A stretch of DNA of 32,665 nucleotides. Source: Marinomonas fungiae. GTDB lineage: Bacteria > Pseudomonadota > Gammaproteobacteria > Pseudomonadales > Marinomonadaceae. The stretch spans positions 1 to 32,665 of the forward strand of contig NZ_LIQF01000007.1 of assembly GCF_001418205.1 (NCBI RefSeq). The letters are read 5' to 3'. The position numbers and the translations under genes are program-made. The notes under the pieces were generated by a model. It searched no databases. It saw nothing but the letters and a program-made list of their open reading frames with translations, and was not told the origin of the DNA. Shown piece after piece: positions 8,081-16,479 of the stretch. The first letter of the stretch is position 1. Each line of letters opens with the position of its first letter.

Positions 8081-8276
8081 AGGTTGTAGTTCTTTCGATC
8101 GATTTTTGTATCTTGTACGTATTTTACCCTGTAACAGACCACGGGGGCAGAAAAGAGTTCGAAGTAATCTAGATTTTAGTCCCATAGAGGTTTGCAAATG
8201 TGCATACCAGGATGGGCATATCGGTCGCTTTTGTATATATTGAAGCGAACTAGGTGTACTCATAGGAGAAGACGTC

Positions 8277-8693
8277 ATGACAATAAGAAGGGTACAGCCA
8301 ATTGATTTGGGGCCACTGGTTGAGCTATGGGAAATGGTGTTCCCAGATGATCCTTCCCATAATGCGCCCCGATCTATGCTGCCAACGAAGCTGGATGTGG
8401 ATGATTTGATTCTCGTCGCTTGGGATGAGGGTCAGTTAGTCGGGGCTTGTATGGTGGGCTATGACGGCCATCGTGGCTGGTTATACGCTGTAGCGGTGCA
8501 TCCCGATCATCGCCGTAAACATATTGGTACTAATTTGATCAATGCATCCTTTGAGACACTAAAGTCCTTAGGGTGCATAAAGGTCAATTTACAAGTACGT
8601 GAAGTCAATAACCCTGAAGTGGTGGCCTTTTACGAGTCACTGGGGTTTAAAGTAGAGCAACGTATCAGCATGGGTAAGCTGCTCGAAGAGTAG
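8277..8693 (+). CDS. ypeA: GNAT family N-acetyltransferase, YpeA-like
   Basis: A 138-residue single-domain acetyltransferase using acetyl-CoA. The acetyl-CoA binding motif A is AVHPDHRRKHIGTNLI, and the C-terminal motif is VAFYESLGFKVEQRISMGKLL. The segment GACMVGYDGHRGWLYAVAV closely matches the arrangement in E. coli YpeA (VMGGYDGHRG), whose substrate is poorly defined. The ATG is preceded by TAGGAGAAG, a good ribosome binding site. Length is usual. The unit is monocistronic, ending in the strong terminator at 8716-8744. Confidence 0.85.
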   Translation: MTIRRVQPIDLGPLVELWEMVFPDDPSHNAPRSMLPTKLDVDDLILVAWDEGQLVGACMVGYDGHRGWLYAVAVHPDHRRKHIGTNLINASFETLKSLGCIKVNLQVREVNNPEVVAFYESLGFKVEQRISMGKLLEE

Positions 8694-8715
8694 GCGCGAT
8701 TCATGGTCTTAAGAG

Positions 8716-8744
8716 AAGGGCGACCCAAAAGGTCGCCCTTTTTT
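8716..8744 (+). terminator. Rho-independent terminator after the acetyltransferase
   Basis: AAGGGCGACC and GGTCGCCCTT form a 10-bp GC-rich stem around the loop CAAAA, followed by a run of T. This is a textbook intrinsic terminator for the plus strand. The A-rich left flank gives it limited activity in the other direction. Confidence 0.92.
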
Positions 8745-8776
8745 CGTTTAAGGATTAAGGGTGCAGATTAAAAAGG

Positions 8777-8808
8777 ATACATTGAATATAGTAAGCAATG
8801 TATATAAT
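8777..8808 (+). promoter_or_regulatory. MarR-type operator over the marR-emrAB promoter
   Basis: ATACATTG (8777-8784) and CAATGTAT (8796-8803) form a perfect 8-bp inverted repeat with an 11-bp spacer, giving half-sites about two helical turns apart. A TATAAT box at 8803-8808 and a TTGAAT -35-like element at 8782-8787 (15-bp spacer) overlap both arms. A bound dimer would therefore block RNA polymerase, as expected for autorepression by the MarR protein encoded 31 bp downstream. The repeat is seen directly; the binding protein is inferred. Confidence 0.7.
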
Positions 8809-8838
8809 AATCTTTGCTTATAAAAAGGGTGATTCGGT

Positions 8839-9258
8839 ATGAGTATGACAAAAGAAATTGGCTTTTTAATCACGGACGTAAAGCGCTTGCTACGCCGCGA
8901 GTACTTAAAAAGCGAGTTACCTGTGACGCCGATGCAGGCGCGCGCATTGGCTTATGTTAGTCGATACGAGGGCATCCGACAGGTCGCTTTATCTGAAATC
9001 CTAGAAATACAACCCATTACAACAGCGCGACTCATCGATCAACTGAGTGAAGAGGGGTTAGTGGAGCGTCGCCAAGATCCGAGTGATCGACGTGCTTATT
9101 GTTTGTATTTGGGAGAAGGAGCTCGCCAAAAACTAGACGATATTGGGTTTGTGGTCGAACAGGTTAATCAAAAAGCGTTGGCGGGGCTGAGTGCTAAAGA
9201 CATTCAGCAGCTCGAACGCTTACTGAAAATAATGCACAGCAACTTGGGGCAAGATTAG
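8839..9258 (+). CDS. MarR family transcriptional regulator
   Basis: A 139-residue winged-helix repressor, probably of the efflux operon it heads. Residues about 30-100 contain the MarR fold: the recognition helix in ILEIQPITTARLIDQLSEEGLVERR and the wing motif DPSDRRAYCLYL with the conserved D-x-R-D/S-x-R pattern. N- and C-terminal helices would form the dimer interface. A second in-frame ATG occurs two codons later. The gene is 28 bp before emrA, and a perfect inverted repeat overlaps its promoter. The E. coli analogue is MprA (EmrR), which represses emrAB and is released by lipophilic drugs. That the same holds here is inference from gene order. Confidence 0.9.
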   Translation: MSMTKEIGFLITDVKRLLRREYLKSELPVTPMQARALAYVSRYEGIRQVALSEILEIQPITTARLIDQLSEEGLVERRQDPSDRRAYCLYLGEGARQKLDDIGFVVEQVNQKALAGLSAKDIQQLERLLKIMHSNLGQD

Positions 9259-9286
9259 CCCATAAAACAGTAGAGAGGACATCAAT

Positions 9287-10342
9287 ATGGGTGAACAAGC
9301 CACGCCACCAAAGCAAGTGACGCAGCGTAATAAACGTCGCGTCTTGTTGTTTGCTCTGCCTTTATTGGTCGTTGTCGGGGCGGCCTATGCGTATTTGCAA
9401 GGTGGTCGTTATGTGGAAACAGATAATGCGTTTGTGAAAAACGACAAAACGGCGATTACTGCGGAAGTATCAGGCACCATCCAAACTTTATCGGTCAAAG
9501 AGAACCAAGTGGTCGCCGCAGGTGATCCTCTATTCGAATTGAATCCGGTCCCTTTTAAAACAGCGGTGGCCCAAGCCCAAGCACAGCTAGAGCAAGTACG
9601 CATCGACCTGTTGTCGCAGAAAGCGGCCTATGAAGAAAAGTTGGCGGAAATCGAGCTGGCTAAAAGTAACCTCGCCTATCATCAGCGCGATGAACAGCGC
9701 CAAGCAGATCTACTGAAAAAACGCTACATCTCCGATTCTCAGTTTGATACCTCAACTCACACCACACAATCTAGCCAGCTACAAATTATTGCTTTAGAAA
9801 AAGATTTACGCCGCTTGCGTGAAGCGTTAGGCGGCGATGTCAATCAAGCGGTGGAGTTGCATCCAAGCTATCAAGCTGCGTTGGCGGCATTGCAGCAAGC
9901 TCGCTTAGATCTGGCGCACACCAGTGTTTATGCGCCCACCAGTGGCGTGGTGACGAATGTTCCTACTGCTGGTGAATACATTACCACAGAGCGTAGTGCC
10001 ATGGTCTTGGTTGCCAATCAACAGCCGTGGATTGAAGCAAACTTTACCGAAAAAGATATGACCTACATGCACGCCGGCCAGCATGTAGAGATTGAAGTGG
10101 ACGCGTATCCTGGGGTGACTTGGCACGGCAAAGTAGACAGTATCAGCCCTGCTACCGGTGCGGAGTTCTCGGTGATCCCTGCTGAGAATGCGACGGGTAA
10201 CTGGGTGAAAGTGACACAACGGGTTCCTGTTCGAATCCATGTCGATCCCATTACGAATGGTCCAATCTTGCGTGCGGGGTTAAGTACCGTTGTGACCGTT
10301 GATACGGAACATCGAACACGTTTGCTAGGCGTACAGTTGTAG
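9287..10342 (+). CDS. emrA: EmrA/HlyD-type membrane fusion protein of a multidrug efflux pump
   Basis: A 351-residue periplasmic adaptor anchored in the inner membrane by one N-terminal segment (residues about 19-36). It is followed by a first lipoyl half (YVETDNAFVKNDKTAITAEVSGTI), an alpha-helical hairpin of about 100 residues rich in Ala/Gln/Leu, the second lipoyl half (VYAPTSGVVTNVPTAGEYI), and a beta-barrel region. This matches the EmrA layout, which links the EmrB transporter to a TolC-type outer-membrane channel. It is somewhat shorter than E. coli EmrA (about 390 residues), mainly in the hairpin. The ribosome binding site AGAGAGGA is good. The gap to emrB is 9 bp. No outer-membrane factor gene is present here. 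Confidence 0.92.
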   Translation: MGEQATPPKQVTQRNKRRVLLFALPLLVVVGAAYAYLQGGRYVETDNAFVKNDKTAITAEVSGTIQTLSVKENQVVAAGDPLFELNPVPFKTAVAQAQAQLEQVRIDLLSQKAAYEEKLAEIELAKSNLAYHQRDEQRQADLLKKRYISDSQFDTSTHTTQSSQLQIIALEKDLRRLREALGGDVNQAVELHPSYQAALAALQQARLDLAHTSVYAPTSGVVTNVPTAGEYITTERSAMVLVANQQPWIEANFTEKDMTYMHAGQHVEIEVDAYPGVTWHGKVDSISPATGAEFSVIPAENATGNWVKVTQRVPVRIHVDPITNGPILRAGLSTVVTVDTEHRTRLLGVQL

Positions 10343-10351
10343 GAGAGTCGT

Positions 10352-11881
10352 ATGGTACTGTCCCAAGCCAAACAAGGAGGTGAAAGCTTTAATCGAATCA
10401 TGGTGACGGTCTCTGTCATGCTAGCGACGATTATGCAGGCGCTGGATACCACTATTGCCAATGTGGCACTGCCGCATATGCAAGGCGCCATGGGGGCAAC
10501 GCAAGATCAAATTTCTTGGGTGCTCACGTCTTACATTGTCGCCGCTGCGATCTGTATGCCGCTGACAGGCTTTTTTGCCGCACGATTTGGCCGTAAACGA
10601 TTATTTCTATGGTCTGTGGTAGGTTTTACCGTTGCCTCGATCCTGTGTGGTATGGCGCAGTCCTTAAACCAGATTATCCTGTTTCGACTGCTGCAAGGGG
10701 TATTTGGGGCCAGCTTGGTACCACTCTCTCAGGCGATCTTGTTAGACAGCTACCCGAAGGAAAAGCATGGCTCGGCCATGGCCATGTGGGGTGTTGGCGT
10801 GATGGTTGGGCCGATCTTAGGTCCATTCTTAGGGGGCTTGCTGACCGAGTATTACAGCTGGCGCTGGGTCTTCTACATCAACGTACCGTTTGGCATCTTG
10901 GCGTGGATTGGTATCACCTCGTTTGTGCAAGAAACGGATCTACAAAAAGATCGAAAGTTCGACTTTTTTGGTTTCGCGTTGTTGGCACTGGGCATTGGTG
11001 CTCTGCAGATGATGCTAGATCGTGGCGAAAGCCAAGACTGGTTTAGTAGCCTTGAAATCCTTATTGAAGCGGGGTTGGCCGTGTTGTGTTTGTATATGTT
11101 TGTGGTGCATATCAACACACACAGTTCACCGTTTATTGATACGGCGCTCTTTCGTGATCGTAACTTCTCAGTAGGGCTGTTGTTTATTTTTATCGTCGGG
11201 ATTATTTTGCTGGCAACGATGGCGTTGTTGCCTCCATTTATGCAAAACTTGATGGGCTATCAAGTGGTGGATGTGGGCATGATTTTAGCCCCTCGCGGCT
11301 TTGGAACCATGGCGATGATGATGTTAGTTGGACGTCTTTCTAGCAAAGTCGATCCGCGCCATTTTATTTTTATCGGATTGCTGCTGATCATCTGGTCCAT
11401 GTGGGAAATGACCCAGTTTACCTTAGACACGACGGCCACTGCGATTGTCCTCACTGGTGTGGTACAAGGGGCGGGACTTGGTTTGATCTTTGTGCCCCTG
11501 TCGACGATTTCTTTTGCGACGTTAGCGCCGCACCTGCGTACGGAAGCGTCTTCGTTGTTCAGCTTGTTACGTAACATCGGCAGCAGTATCGGGATTTCAA
11601 TTGTGGCGACCTATTTAACGCAGCACACGCAGATTAATCATGCGATTTTTGCTGAGCAGATCACGCCCTTTAATCTAGGGTTGAATCTTGCCGAGCAAGC
11701 GGGGGTCTATTCAACAGAGACGGTACAAGGGCTCGCCAGTCTAAATCAAATGGTGAGTGCACAGGCTGCAACCCTAGCTTACTTACAAGATTTTCGCCTG
11801 ATGATGTGGGTTACCGTGGCGGCACTGCCTTTGGTGTTTATTTTAGGCGGGCCAAATAAAGCGCAAGCCAAAGTCGCTTAA
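10352..11881 (+). CDS. emrB: EmrB/QacA-type drug:H+ antiporter (MFS DHA2)
   Basis: A 509-residue, 14-TM major-facilitator exporter that would expel hydrophobic compounds through EmrA. Family signatures are MQALDTTIANVALPHMQG in TM1 (with the conserved Asp), the motif-A loop FAARFGRKRLFLW between TM2 and TM3, an antiporter motif C region VGVMVGPILGPFLGG, and YSWRWVFYINVPFG. Length equals that of E. coli EmrB. The ATG follows TAGGAGAG. It is the final gene of the marR-emrA-emrB operon. No clear intrinsic terminator was seen in the 90 bp that follow. Confidence 0.94.
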   Translation: MVLSQAKQGGESFNRIMVTVSVMLATIMQALDTTIANVALPHMQGAMGATQDQISWVLTSYIVAAAICMPLTGFFAARFGRKRLFLWSVVGFTVASILCGMAQSLNQIILFRLLQGVFGASLVPLSQAILLDSYPKEKHGSAMAMWGVGVMVGPILGPFLGGLLTEYYSWRWVFYINVPFGILAWIGITSFVQETDLQKDRKFDFFGFALLALGIGALQMMLDRGESQDWFSSLEILIEAGLAVLCLYMFVVHINTHSSPFIDTALFRDRNFSVGLLFIFIVGIILLATMALLPPFMQNLMGYQVVDVGMILAPRGFGTMAMMMLVGRLSSKVDPRHFIFIGLLLIIWSMWEMTQFTLDTTATAIVLTGVVQGAGLGLIFVPLSTISFATLAPHLRTEASSLFSLLRNIGSSIGISIVATYLTQHTQINHAIFAEQITPFNLGLNLAEQAGVYSTETVQGLASLNQMVSAQAATLAYLQDFRLMMWVTVAALPLVFILGGPNKAQAKVA

Positions 11882-11971
11882 TTACCTGCACTTGTTGCCG
11901 TGAGGGCTTTCATACTAGGATTTTCTGGTTAATTTCTCTACAATGGCGGCACGTTTTTCTGTGGTAACGTC

Positions 11972-12370
11972 ATGTCGACAACATTAGCTGATCGTTTGCG
12001 TAAATTAGGACGCTGGGTGCTATGCGCTTGGGTGCTGTCCTTACTTGGTCCGCTGGTCGTACCAACGCAGCCTGTTGTGCAGGACGACTACGTAGTACTG
12101 CGGGTGTGTAGCTTGATGAACGGTGTGCAGTTTATCAAGGTGCCACTGTCAGACTTCTCCGATAGCAAAGTAAAAGACCACATTAGCCAGCTGCATGCCA
12201 GCTGTAAGTGTGGCTTAAACGTTGACCACCTTTCAATTATTGCGGCAGACGCGGCTCTGCCAAGCCTGAATTTTGCGCCAGCACGCTGGGCAATCCCCGT
12301 TAATGGGCACGTTATTGCGACTTTCGATGCTCATTATTCTCCCCGTGCCCCGCCACTACAGATTAGCTAA
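11972..12370 (+). CDS. Small secreted or membrane protein, DUF2946-like
   Basis: A 132-residue protein with one hydrophobic N-terminal segment (about residues 14-31, WVLCAWVLSLLGPLVV), then a short soluble region containing the Cys pair CKCG and one earlier Cys. It ends in RAPPLQIS. An xRAPP-type C-terminus and position next to copper genes are features I associate with DUF2946 proteins, but the typical CPLC motif is not evident, so this is a weak assignment. It ends 54 bp before the PCuAC chaperone gene in the same direction, which suggests a joint periplasmic copper-handling unit. The ATG at 11972 has only a weak ribosome binding site (GTGG). Confidence 0.62.
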   Translation: MSTTLADRLRKLGRWVLCAWVLSLLGPLVVPTQPVVQDDYVVLRVCSLMNGVQFIKVPLSDFSDSKVKDHISQLHASCKCGLNVDHLSIIAADAALPSLNFAPARWAIPVNGHVIATFDAHYSPRAPPLQIS

Positions 12371-12424
12371 CTCAAACAACATAATTTCAGTTTTTTGCCA
12401 CTCTATCTGTTAGTAGGTGTATTT

Positions 12425-12991
12425 ATGTCTATTCGTATATTTTCGAAATTGGCGCTGGCTATGGCCGTGACTGCGTCATCTGTTTCTATGGCAGCTTCGC
12501 TGGAAGCAGTGAATCCTGCGGTGCGGGCGATGCCACCGGGTGCGCCAGCAAGTGGCGCTTATGTGACGCTTGTGAACCATTCTGAGCAGGAACGTTTCTT
12601 GATTGGAGCGGAAAGCACGGCCGCAGAGAATGTCGAAATCCACGTAAGTGAAATGCAGGGTGATACCATGGTGATGAACCGTGTGGAGCAAATCGCTGTG
12701 CCCGCTCATGGTCAGACGGAGCTAAAGCCGGGTGGATACCACATTATGATGATGGGGCTAGTCGCACCTTTGAAGGCGGGCGACCACGTGGATTTTACGC
12801 TGGTCATGAAAAATGGAGAGCGTATTCCAATGCAAGCGCCAGTGCTGTCCCCCGACGAGATGGCGAAATATATGCCATCAGGCATGTCTATGAAGCATAT
12901 GGATCATAGCAAGATGGATCATGGCTCAATGTCACATGATAAAGAGCACAAAGGTCATAACGAGATGGGCGAGCATAGCGCCCACCATTAA
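12425..12991 (+). CDS. Periplasmic copper chaperone PCuAC
   Basis: A 188-residue secreted Cu(I) carrier that in this family delivers copper to the CuA site of cytochrome c oxidase. A signal peptide covers residues 1-23 (cleavage near VSMA-AS). The PCuAC metal motif is exact: a His in EIHVSEM, ten residues to a Met, 21 residues to HIM, that is H-x10-M-x21-HxM. A His/Met-rich tail of about 33 residues (MKHMDHSKMDHG and so on) could bind extra copper, a known variant of the family. The frame extends upstream to a TTG at 12395, but the ATG at 12425 has a GTAGGTG ribosome binding site and gives a proper signal peptide. No oxidase assembly gene is in view. Confidence 0.93.
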   Translation: MSIRIFSKLALAMAVTASSVSMAASLEAVNPAVRAMPPGAPASGAYVTLVNHSEQERFLIGAESTAAENVEIHVSEMQGDTMVMNRVEQIAVPAHGQTELKPGGYHIMMMGLVAPLKAGDHVDFTLVMKNGERIPMQAPVLSPDEMAKYMPSGMSMKHMDHSKMDHGSMSHDKEHKGHNEMGEHSAHH

Positions 12992-12999
12992 GCGGCGCA

Positions 13000-13027
13000 A
13001 GGCTAGGTCATGCTATTCATCTAGCCT
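13000..13027 (+). repeat. Inverted repeat after the PCuAC gene
   Basis: AGGCTAG (13000-13006) and CTAGCCT (13021-13027) are perfect 7-bp arms around a 14-base loop, just after the stop codon. No U-tract follows. It could be a weak terminator or an mRNA 3' structure. Confidence 0.4.
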
Positions 13028-13096
13028 CTGCTCTCCCAGCACGTTATCATGGCGGCTTGAAAACCATTCTTGCTGATCCCGTCTACAGGAGGGCCC

Positions 13097-13696
13097 ATGA
13101 GTCGTCATTATATCCTTGGCTATGGCAGCCTAATTAGTTCACAAAGCCGTGCAAAAACCGGAGAAACAGGTCGTGTGTGGCCGGTAAAATTGCATGGCTA
13201 TGAGCGTTCTTGGGCGGTGATGTCCAAAGCGCTTGGTATGAGCTCTGTCGCGGTGCTAAAAGCAGAACATAAAGCCTGTAACGGGGTTTTAATCGAAGTG
13301 GCTGAAGACCAGTTTCCCTTGTTTGATGAGCGAGAACAGGGCTATCAACGTTCGCAAATCGCACTGCATCAATTGCAGCCTTACCACGATGAGCCGTTAC
13401 CAGAAGGTACTTATTGGGTCTATCACGCTGAAGAAGTGGTCGCACCCTGTCCGGTGTACCCGATTGTATTGAGCTATGTGGATGTGATCCTAGCGGGTTG
13501 CTTAGAGCACGGCGAGCATTTTGTCCGTGACTTTGTCGAGCTCACACAGGGCTGGCAGTCTCCTTCCGTGAATGATCGCCCAACACCGATTTACCCAAGG
13601 GCCCAAACAGAATTATCGACTGAGCAGATCAACCCGTGGTTGGCGCCAGTCTCGACTTTGACATTACATGAGCTAACTCTTTCCTATGACTCTTAA
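13097..13696 (+). CDS. Gamma-glutamylcyclotransferase-like protein
   Basis: A 199-residue cytoplasmic protein of the GGCT/AIG2-like fold, which releases 5-oxoproline from gamma-glutamyl compounds. The substrate loop YGSLI is at residues 8-12. The segment GVLIEVAEDQFPLFDEREQGYQR contains the conserved acidic region in which one Glu acts as the catalytic base. A start nine codons upstream is possible, but the ATG at 13097 directly follows AGGAGGGCCC, a very strong ribosome binding site. It overlaps rsmC by 11 bases, suggesting co-translation. The actual substrate is not known; several family members have only structural similarity to GGCT. Confidence 0.82.
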   Translation: MSRHYILGYGSLISSQSRAKTGETGRVWPVKLHGYERSWAVMSKALGMSSVAVLKAEHKACNGVLIEVAEDQFPLFDEREQGYQRSQIALHQLQPYHDEPLPEGTYWVYHAEEVVAPCPVYPIVLSYVDVILAGCLEHGEHFVRDFVELTQGWQSPSVNDRPTPIYPRAQTELSTEQINPWLAPVSTLTLHELTLSYDS

Positions 13697-14744
13697 TTCC
13701 CCTAGCTTATTGCTAGAGCGTAACGAAGCGCAATTTTCTGGCAAGGTATTGTTTGCCAACCCAGAAGATAGCTACCCACGAAACCTAGGCCGCGAGGCTG
13801 AGGTCTTTGCTTGGTGCCAATCACACACAACCTATGAGCAACTGGTGCGTGTGGGGATGCCGGAGGAGACGCTGCATTTCGGTGAGCAGTGGGAGGCGGA
13901 CAAAGCATCGGATTTTGACCATGTGATTATTTACCAGCCGAAAGCCAAAGAGCTGTTGGATTATTTGTTGGCAGTGACACTTCCGTTGCTTAAACAAGGT
14001 GGTGCCGTGTGGCTTGTCGGAGATAACAAAAGCGGTGTGAAGTCCTCTATGAAGCGCCTTGTTGCGCCGCTAGAGGAAGTCGGTAAGGTTGACAGTGCCA
14101 AACATTGTTTTTTGTTCAGTGGCCGTAAGTTAGGTGAGGCGAAACCGTTTATTTTTGAGGATTGGATCACCACTTGGCAGCAAGAAGTGGCCGGACAACG
14201 CTTTACACTGTGCAGCATTCCTGGGGTGTTTGGCCACGGTAAATTGGACAAAGGCACGGCTTTACTGTTAGAGCAATTATCGCAGCACCGCTTTATGAGT
14301 GGTGTTGATAAGGCTCGTTTGCTTGATTTCGGTTGTGGTGACGGCGTGATTAGTATGTGGTTGCATAAGCGCACGGGTGCCAACATCAGTGCCTTAGATG
14401 ACTCAGCTTTGGCACTCAAAGCCACCGAGCTTACGTTTGCCGCCAATAATGCCAGCGACGCTCTGACTGTTATAGCCTCGAATGGCCTTGCGAATGCCAA
14501 AGGTCGCTATAACTACGTCATCACCAACCCGCCATTCCATACCGGTATCAGTACGGATTACTCGATCGCTGAGCGTTTCTTCATCGAGGTGAAAAAACAT
14601 CTGACGTTAAATGGTGAGTTGTTTGTCGTGGCAAACGATTTTCTCCGTTATCCGCCTCTTATGGACGCGGCCTTGGGCAAGCATCAAACCTTGTTAAAAG
14701 GCAGTGGCTTTGCGGTGTATCATGCTCGCCAAGTAAAGAACTAA
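13686..14744 (+). CDS. rsmC: 16S rRNA (guanine(1207)-N2)-methyltransferase RsmC
   Basis: A 352-residue SAM-dependent enzyme that methylates G1207 of 16S rRNA within the 30S subunit. It has the two-domain RsmC build. The N-terminal half is a degenerate methyltransferase fold (VIIYQPKAKELLDYLL, VWLVGDNKSGVKSS). The C-terminal half is catalytic, with SAM motif I LLDFGCGDG (Asp214) and the N2-guanine signature NPPFH (Asn281). Length fits E. coli RsmC (343). The N-terminus is divergent from the Vibrio and enteric versions. The ATG lies inside the end of the preceding cyclotransferase gene. Converges with eptA. Confidence 0.92.
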   Translation: MTLNSPSLLLERNEAQFSGKVLFANPEDSYPRNLGREAEVFAWCQSHTTYEQLVRVGMPEETLHFGEQWEADKASDFDHVIIYQPKAKELLDYLLAVTLPLLKQGGAVWLVGDNKSGVKSSMKRLVAPLEEVGKVDSAKHCFLFSGRKLGEAKPFIFEDWITTWQQEVAGQRFTLCSIPGVFGHGKLDKGTALLLEQLSQHRFMSGVDKARLLDFGCGDGVISMWLHKRTGANISALDDSALALKATELTFAANNASDALTVIASNGLANAKGRYNYVITNPPFHTGISTDYSIAERFFIEVKKHLTLNGELFVVANDFLRYPPLMDAALGKHQTLLKGSGFAVYHARQVKN

Positions 14745-14751
14745 AATCTGA

Positions 14752-14800
14752 CCGCTGTAGTATGTTGCATCATGCGTGTGATGATGGCCTGCTACAGCGG
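14752..14800. terminator. Long hairpin at the convergent rsmC/eptA junction
   Basis: CCGCTGTAG (14752-14760) and CTACAGCGG (14792-14800) pair perfectly; inside them CATCAT (14768-14773) pairs with ATGATG (14781-14786). The structure overlaps the last codons of eptA and follows rsmC by 7 bp. No U-tract flanks it. It probably limits read-through or protects 3' ends of both messages. Confidence 0.45.
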
Positions 14801-16404
14801 GAGAACATGTCTAACTGATCGCTTTTGGCCTGCGTTTTAATGCCGTATATGCCCAGTAATGAGTGGTATAAGTTGTCATGAGAAAACGACTCCTGTGATG
14901 CCATATGACTAAAGCAGGCCCGATCAATCCCTTTCGCCTGAACGTATTGCTCTGGTAGCCAAAACAACCAAGGCACGTGGGTTTGTTCCGCTGGCGCCAT
15001 AGCGTATGGCGTGCCATGTAGATACATACCATTTTCCCCTAACGACTCACCGTGGTCGGATACATAGGTCAGCGCGATATTGTAGTGCTCTTGATAGGGC
15101 TTGAGGGTCTCGATGACTTTCTCAATAAAGTAGTCGGTGTAAACAATCGTATTATCGTAGACGTTACGGATCGCGTCATCGCTACAGTGCTCAATATCAC
15201 TTTGGTTGCAGCTTGGCTCAAAGGTTTCCATGTCTGCAGGGTAACGCTGCCAGTAAGTTGGACCGTGGCTGCCCATGGTATGTAATACGAGGAACTTATC
15301 TTGGCTCTTTCCTTCGATAAAGGTTTGCATTGGCGCCAACATGCTCTCGTCGTAGCAGTATTCAGTATTACAGAATGGGCTATTAAGCTCGTTTGCGTTA
15401 ACAATGTGATTTGGCTGCGCCGCGCCTTTATCGCCACCATCGTTTTCAATCCACAACGTCTCTACGCCAGCTTTGGCAATCACATCGACGATACTGTCGC
15501 GCGACAGCGCCATGGCTTTGTCGTAATCGGCTTGCTTTAGATCTGAGAACATACAAGGCACTGACAGTGCGGTATAAGTGCCACATGAGGTGACTTTATT
15601 CAGGGAAATTAAGCCTTCGGATGCGGTGTAAGGATTAGTGTTACGGTCATAACCATTTTGCGTGAAGTTCTGCGCGCGCGCTGTTTCGCCTAAAATCATC
15701 ACCACTAATGAAGGCTTGTTATTTTGACTGGATGCTAGCTGAGCATCATCACCAACGGAAATGTACTCTAAAGGGGTACTGAAGTAGGTGTTATTGAGAT
15801 ATTTGATCGAGTTAAAAAACTGCGCGGGGATGATCATGCCGCCCAAGTAGTGATTATTTCGACCAATGGATGCGTAGTTTTTGTATTGCGTACCCAAGAC
15901 ACTACCGATGCCGATTACACCTATCAACATCAGAGCCAAGCGCGGTTTGAACTGTCCCCAAATACCTTTTGGGTAGTCTATCTTGAACCAGCCAAGCAGC
16001 ATACAAGGCAGTACGCCATACAGCAGAATAAATCCGATAGAGCTAGCGTTTAAGTAAGTGCCCGCTTCGCTTGAGTTGGTCTCAAAGACGTTCTCCATCA
16101 TGCTGACACCAAGAGAAATATGGTATTGCTCGACACCATACATGGCTACCGCAGACGTCAGTGTCAGGAACATCATAAACGGCTTAAACAGATATGGGAT
16201 GGATACCAGACTGAACAAAACAACTAATAAGCTGAACAGTAGAACCGGAGCGCTGTATTGGAAAAGTACTAAGCCACTTTCTTGGCCGAGTTCAAACAGC
16301 TTGCCAAGCAGTGGACGATTCAGCACAAAGGTGTAATAAAGCGCGAGCAATACTACAAGGTACTGAATCTTTATCGAGTAACGGGCAGCAAAAAGGTTAC
16401 GCAC
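14770..16404 (-). CDS. eptA: Lipid A phosphoethanolamine transferase EptA
   Basis: A 544-residue inner-membrane enzyme that adds phosphoethanolamine to lipid A, lowering surface charge and polymyxin binding. Five N-terminal TM segments occupy about residues 1-180. The periplasmic sulfatase-fold domain follows. VMILGETARAQNF carries the phosphorylated nucleophile Thr241 and Glu240. Later metal ligands lie in YVSDHGESLGENGMYLHG and the disulphide cysteines in SCGTY, VPCM and CNTEYCYD. Length equals that of E. coli EptA (547). The start is GTG at 16404, with AGGA upstream. An exact PmrA-type box lies 56 bp upstream, so induction by a PmrAB-like system is likely, though no pmrAB is in the window. 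Confidence 0.94.
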   Translation of the reverse strand: MRNLFAARYSIKIQYLVVLLALYYTFVLNRPLLGKLFELGQESGLVLFQYSAPVLLFSLLVVLFSLVSIPYLFKPFMMFLTLTSAVAMYGVEQYHISLGVSMMENVFETNSSEAGTYLNASSIGFILLYGVLPCMLLGWFKIDYPKGIWGQFKPRLALMLIGVIGIGSVLGTQYKNYASIGRNNHYLGGMIIPAQFFNSIKYLNNTYFSTPLEYISVGDDAQLASSQNNKPSLVVMILGETARAQNFTQNGYDRNTNPYTASEGLISLNKVTSCGTYTALSVPCMFSDLKQADYDKAMALSRDSIVDVIAKAGVETLWIENDGGDKGAAQPNHIVNANELNSPFCNTEYCYDESMLAPMQTFIEGKSQDKFLVLHTMGSHGPTYWQRYPADMETFEPSCNQSDIEHCSDDAIRNVYDNTIVYTDYFIEKVIETLKPYQEHYNIALTYVSDHGESLGENGMYLHGTPYAMAPAEQTHVPWLFWLPEQYVQAKGIDRACFSHMASQESFSHDNLYHSLLGIYGIKTQAKSDQLDMFSRCSRPSSHA

Positions 16405-16459
16405 AGCAATAAATCCTGCTAATAGTGGATGATCTTAGTGGGCAATGTAGGGGCGCTAG

Positions 16460-16476
16460 CTTAAGCAAAGATTAAG
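16460..16476 (-). promoter_or_regulatory. PmrA box upstream of eptA
   Basis: On the minus strand the sequence reads CTTAAT-CTTTG-CTTAAG, an exact match to the PmrA (BasR) consensus YTTAAK-N5-YTTAAK known from Salmonella and E. coli, where it drives pmrC/eptA and arn genes. A possible -10, TAAGAT, follows at 16437-16432. The site is embedded in a longer perfect inverted repeat (16464-16492). Confidence 0.72.
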
Positions 16477-16479
16477 TTG

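Noticed and set aside
8081..8278. N-terminal extension of the small membrane protein up to 8278
   Set aside because: The extra 66 residues look non-coding and would overlap the ribosome binding site and start of the divergent acetyltransferase; the ATG at 8080 precedes the membrane anchor directly.
11895..11944. Possible promoter (TTGCCG or TAGGAT with TACAAT) before the DUF2946-like gene
   Set aside because: A fair -10 hexamer TACAAT exists at 11939-11944, but no acceptable -35 stands at the right distance; not strong enough to list.
13961..14500. 179-codon minus-strand ORF inside rsmC
   Set aside because: It is a shadow of the strongly supported RsmC frame, with no features of its own.
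15052..16336. Several plus-strand ORFs opposite eptA
   Set aside because: They are antisense to an EptA frame with intact catalytic motifs; none has a ribosome binding site or domain.
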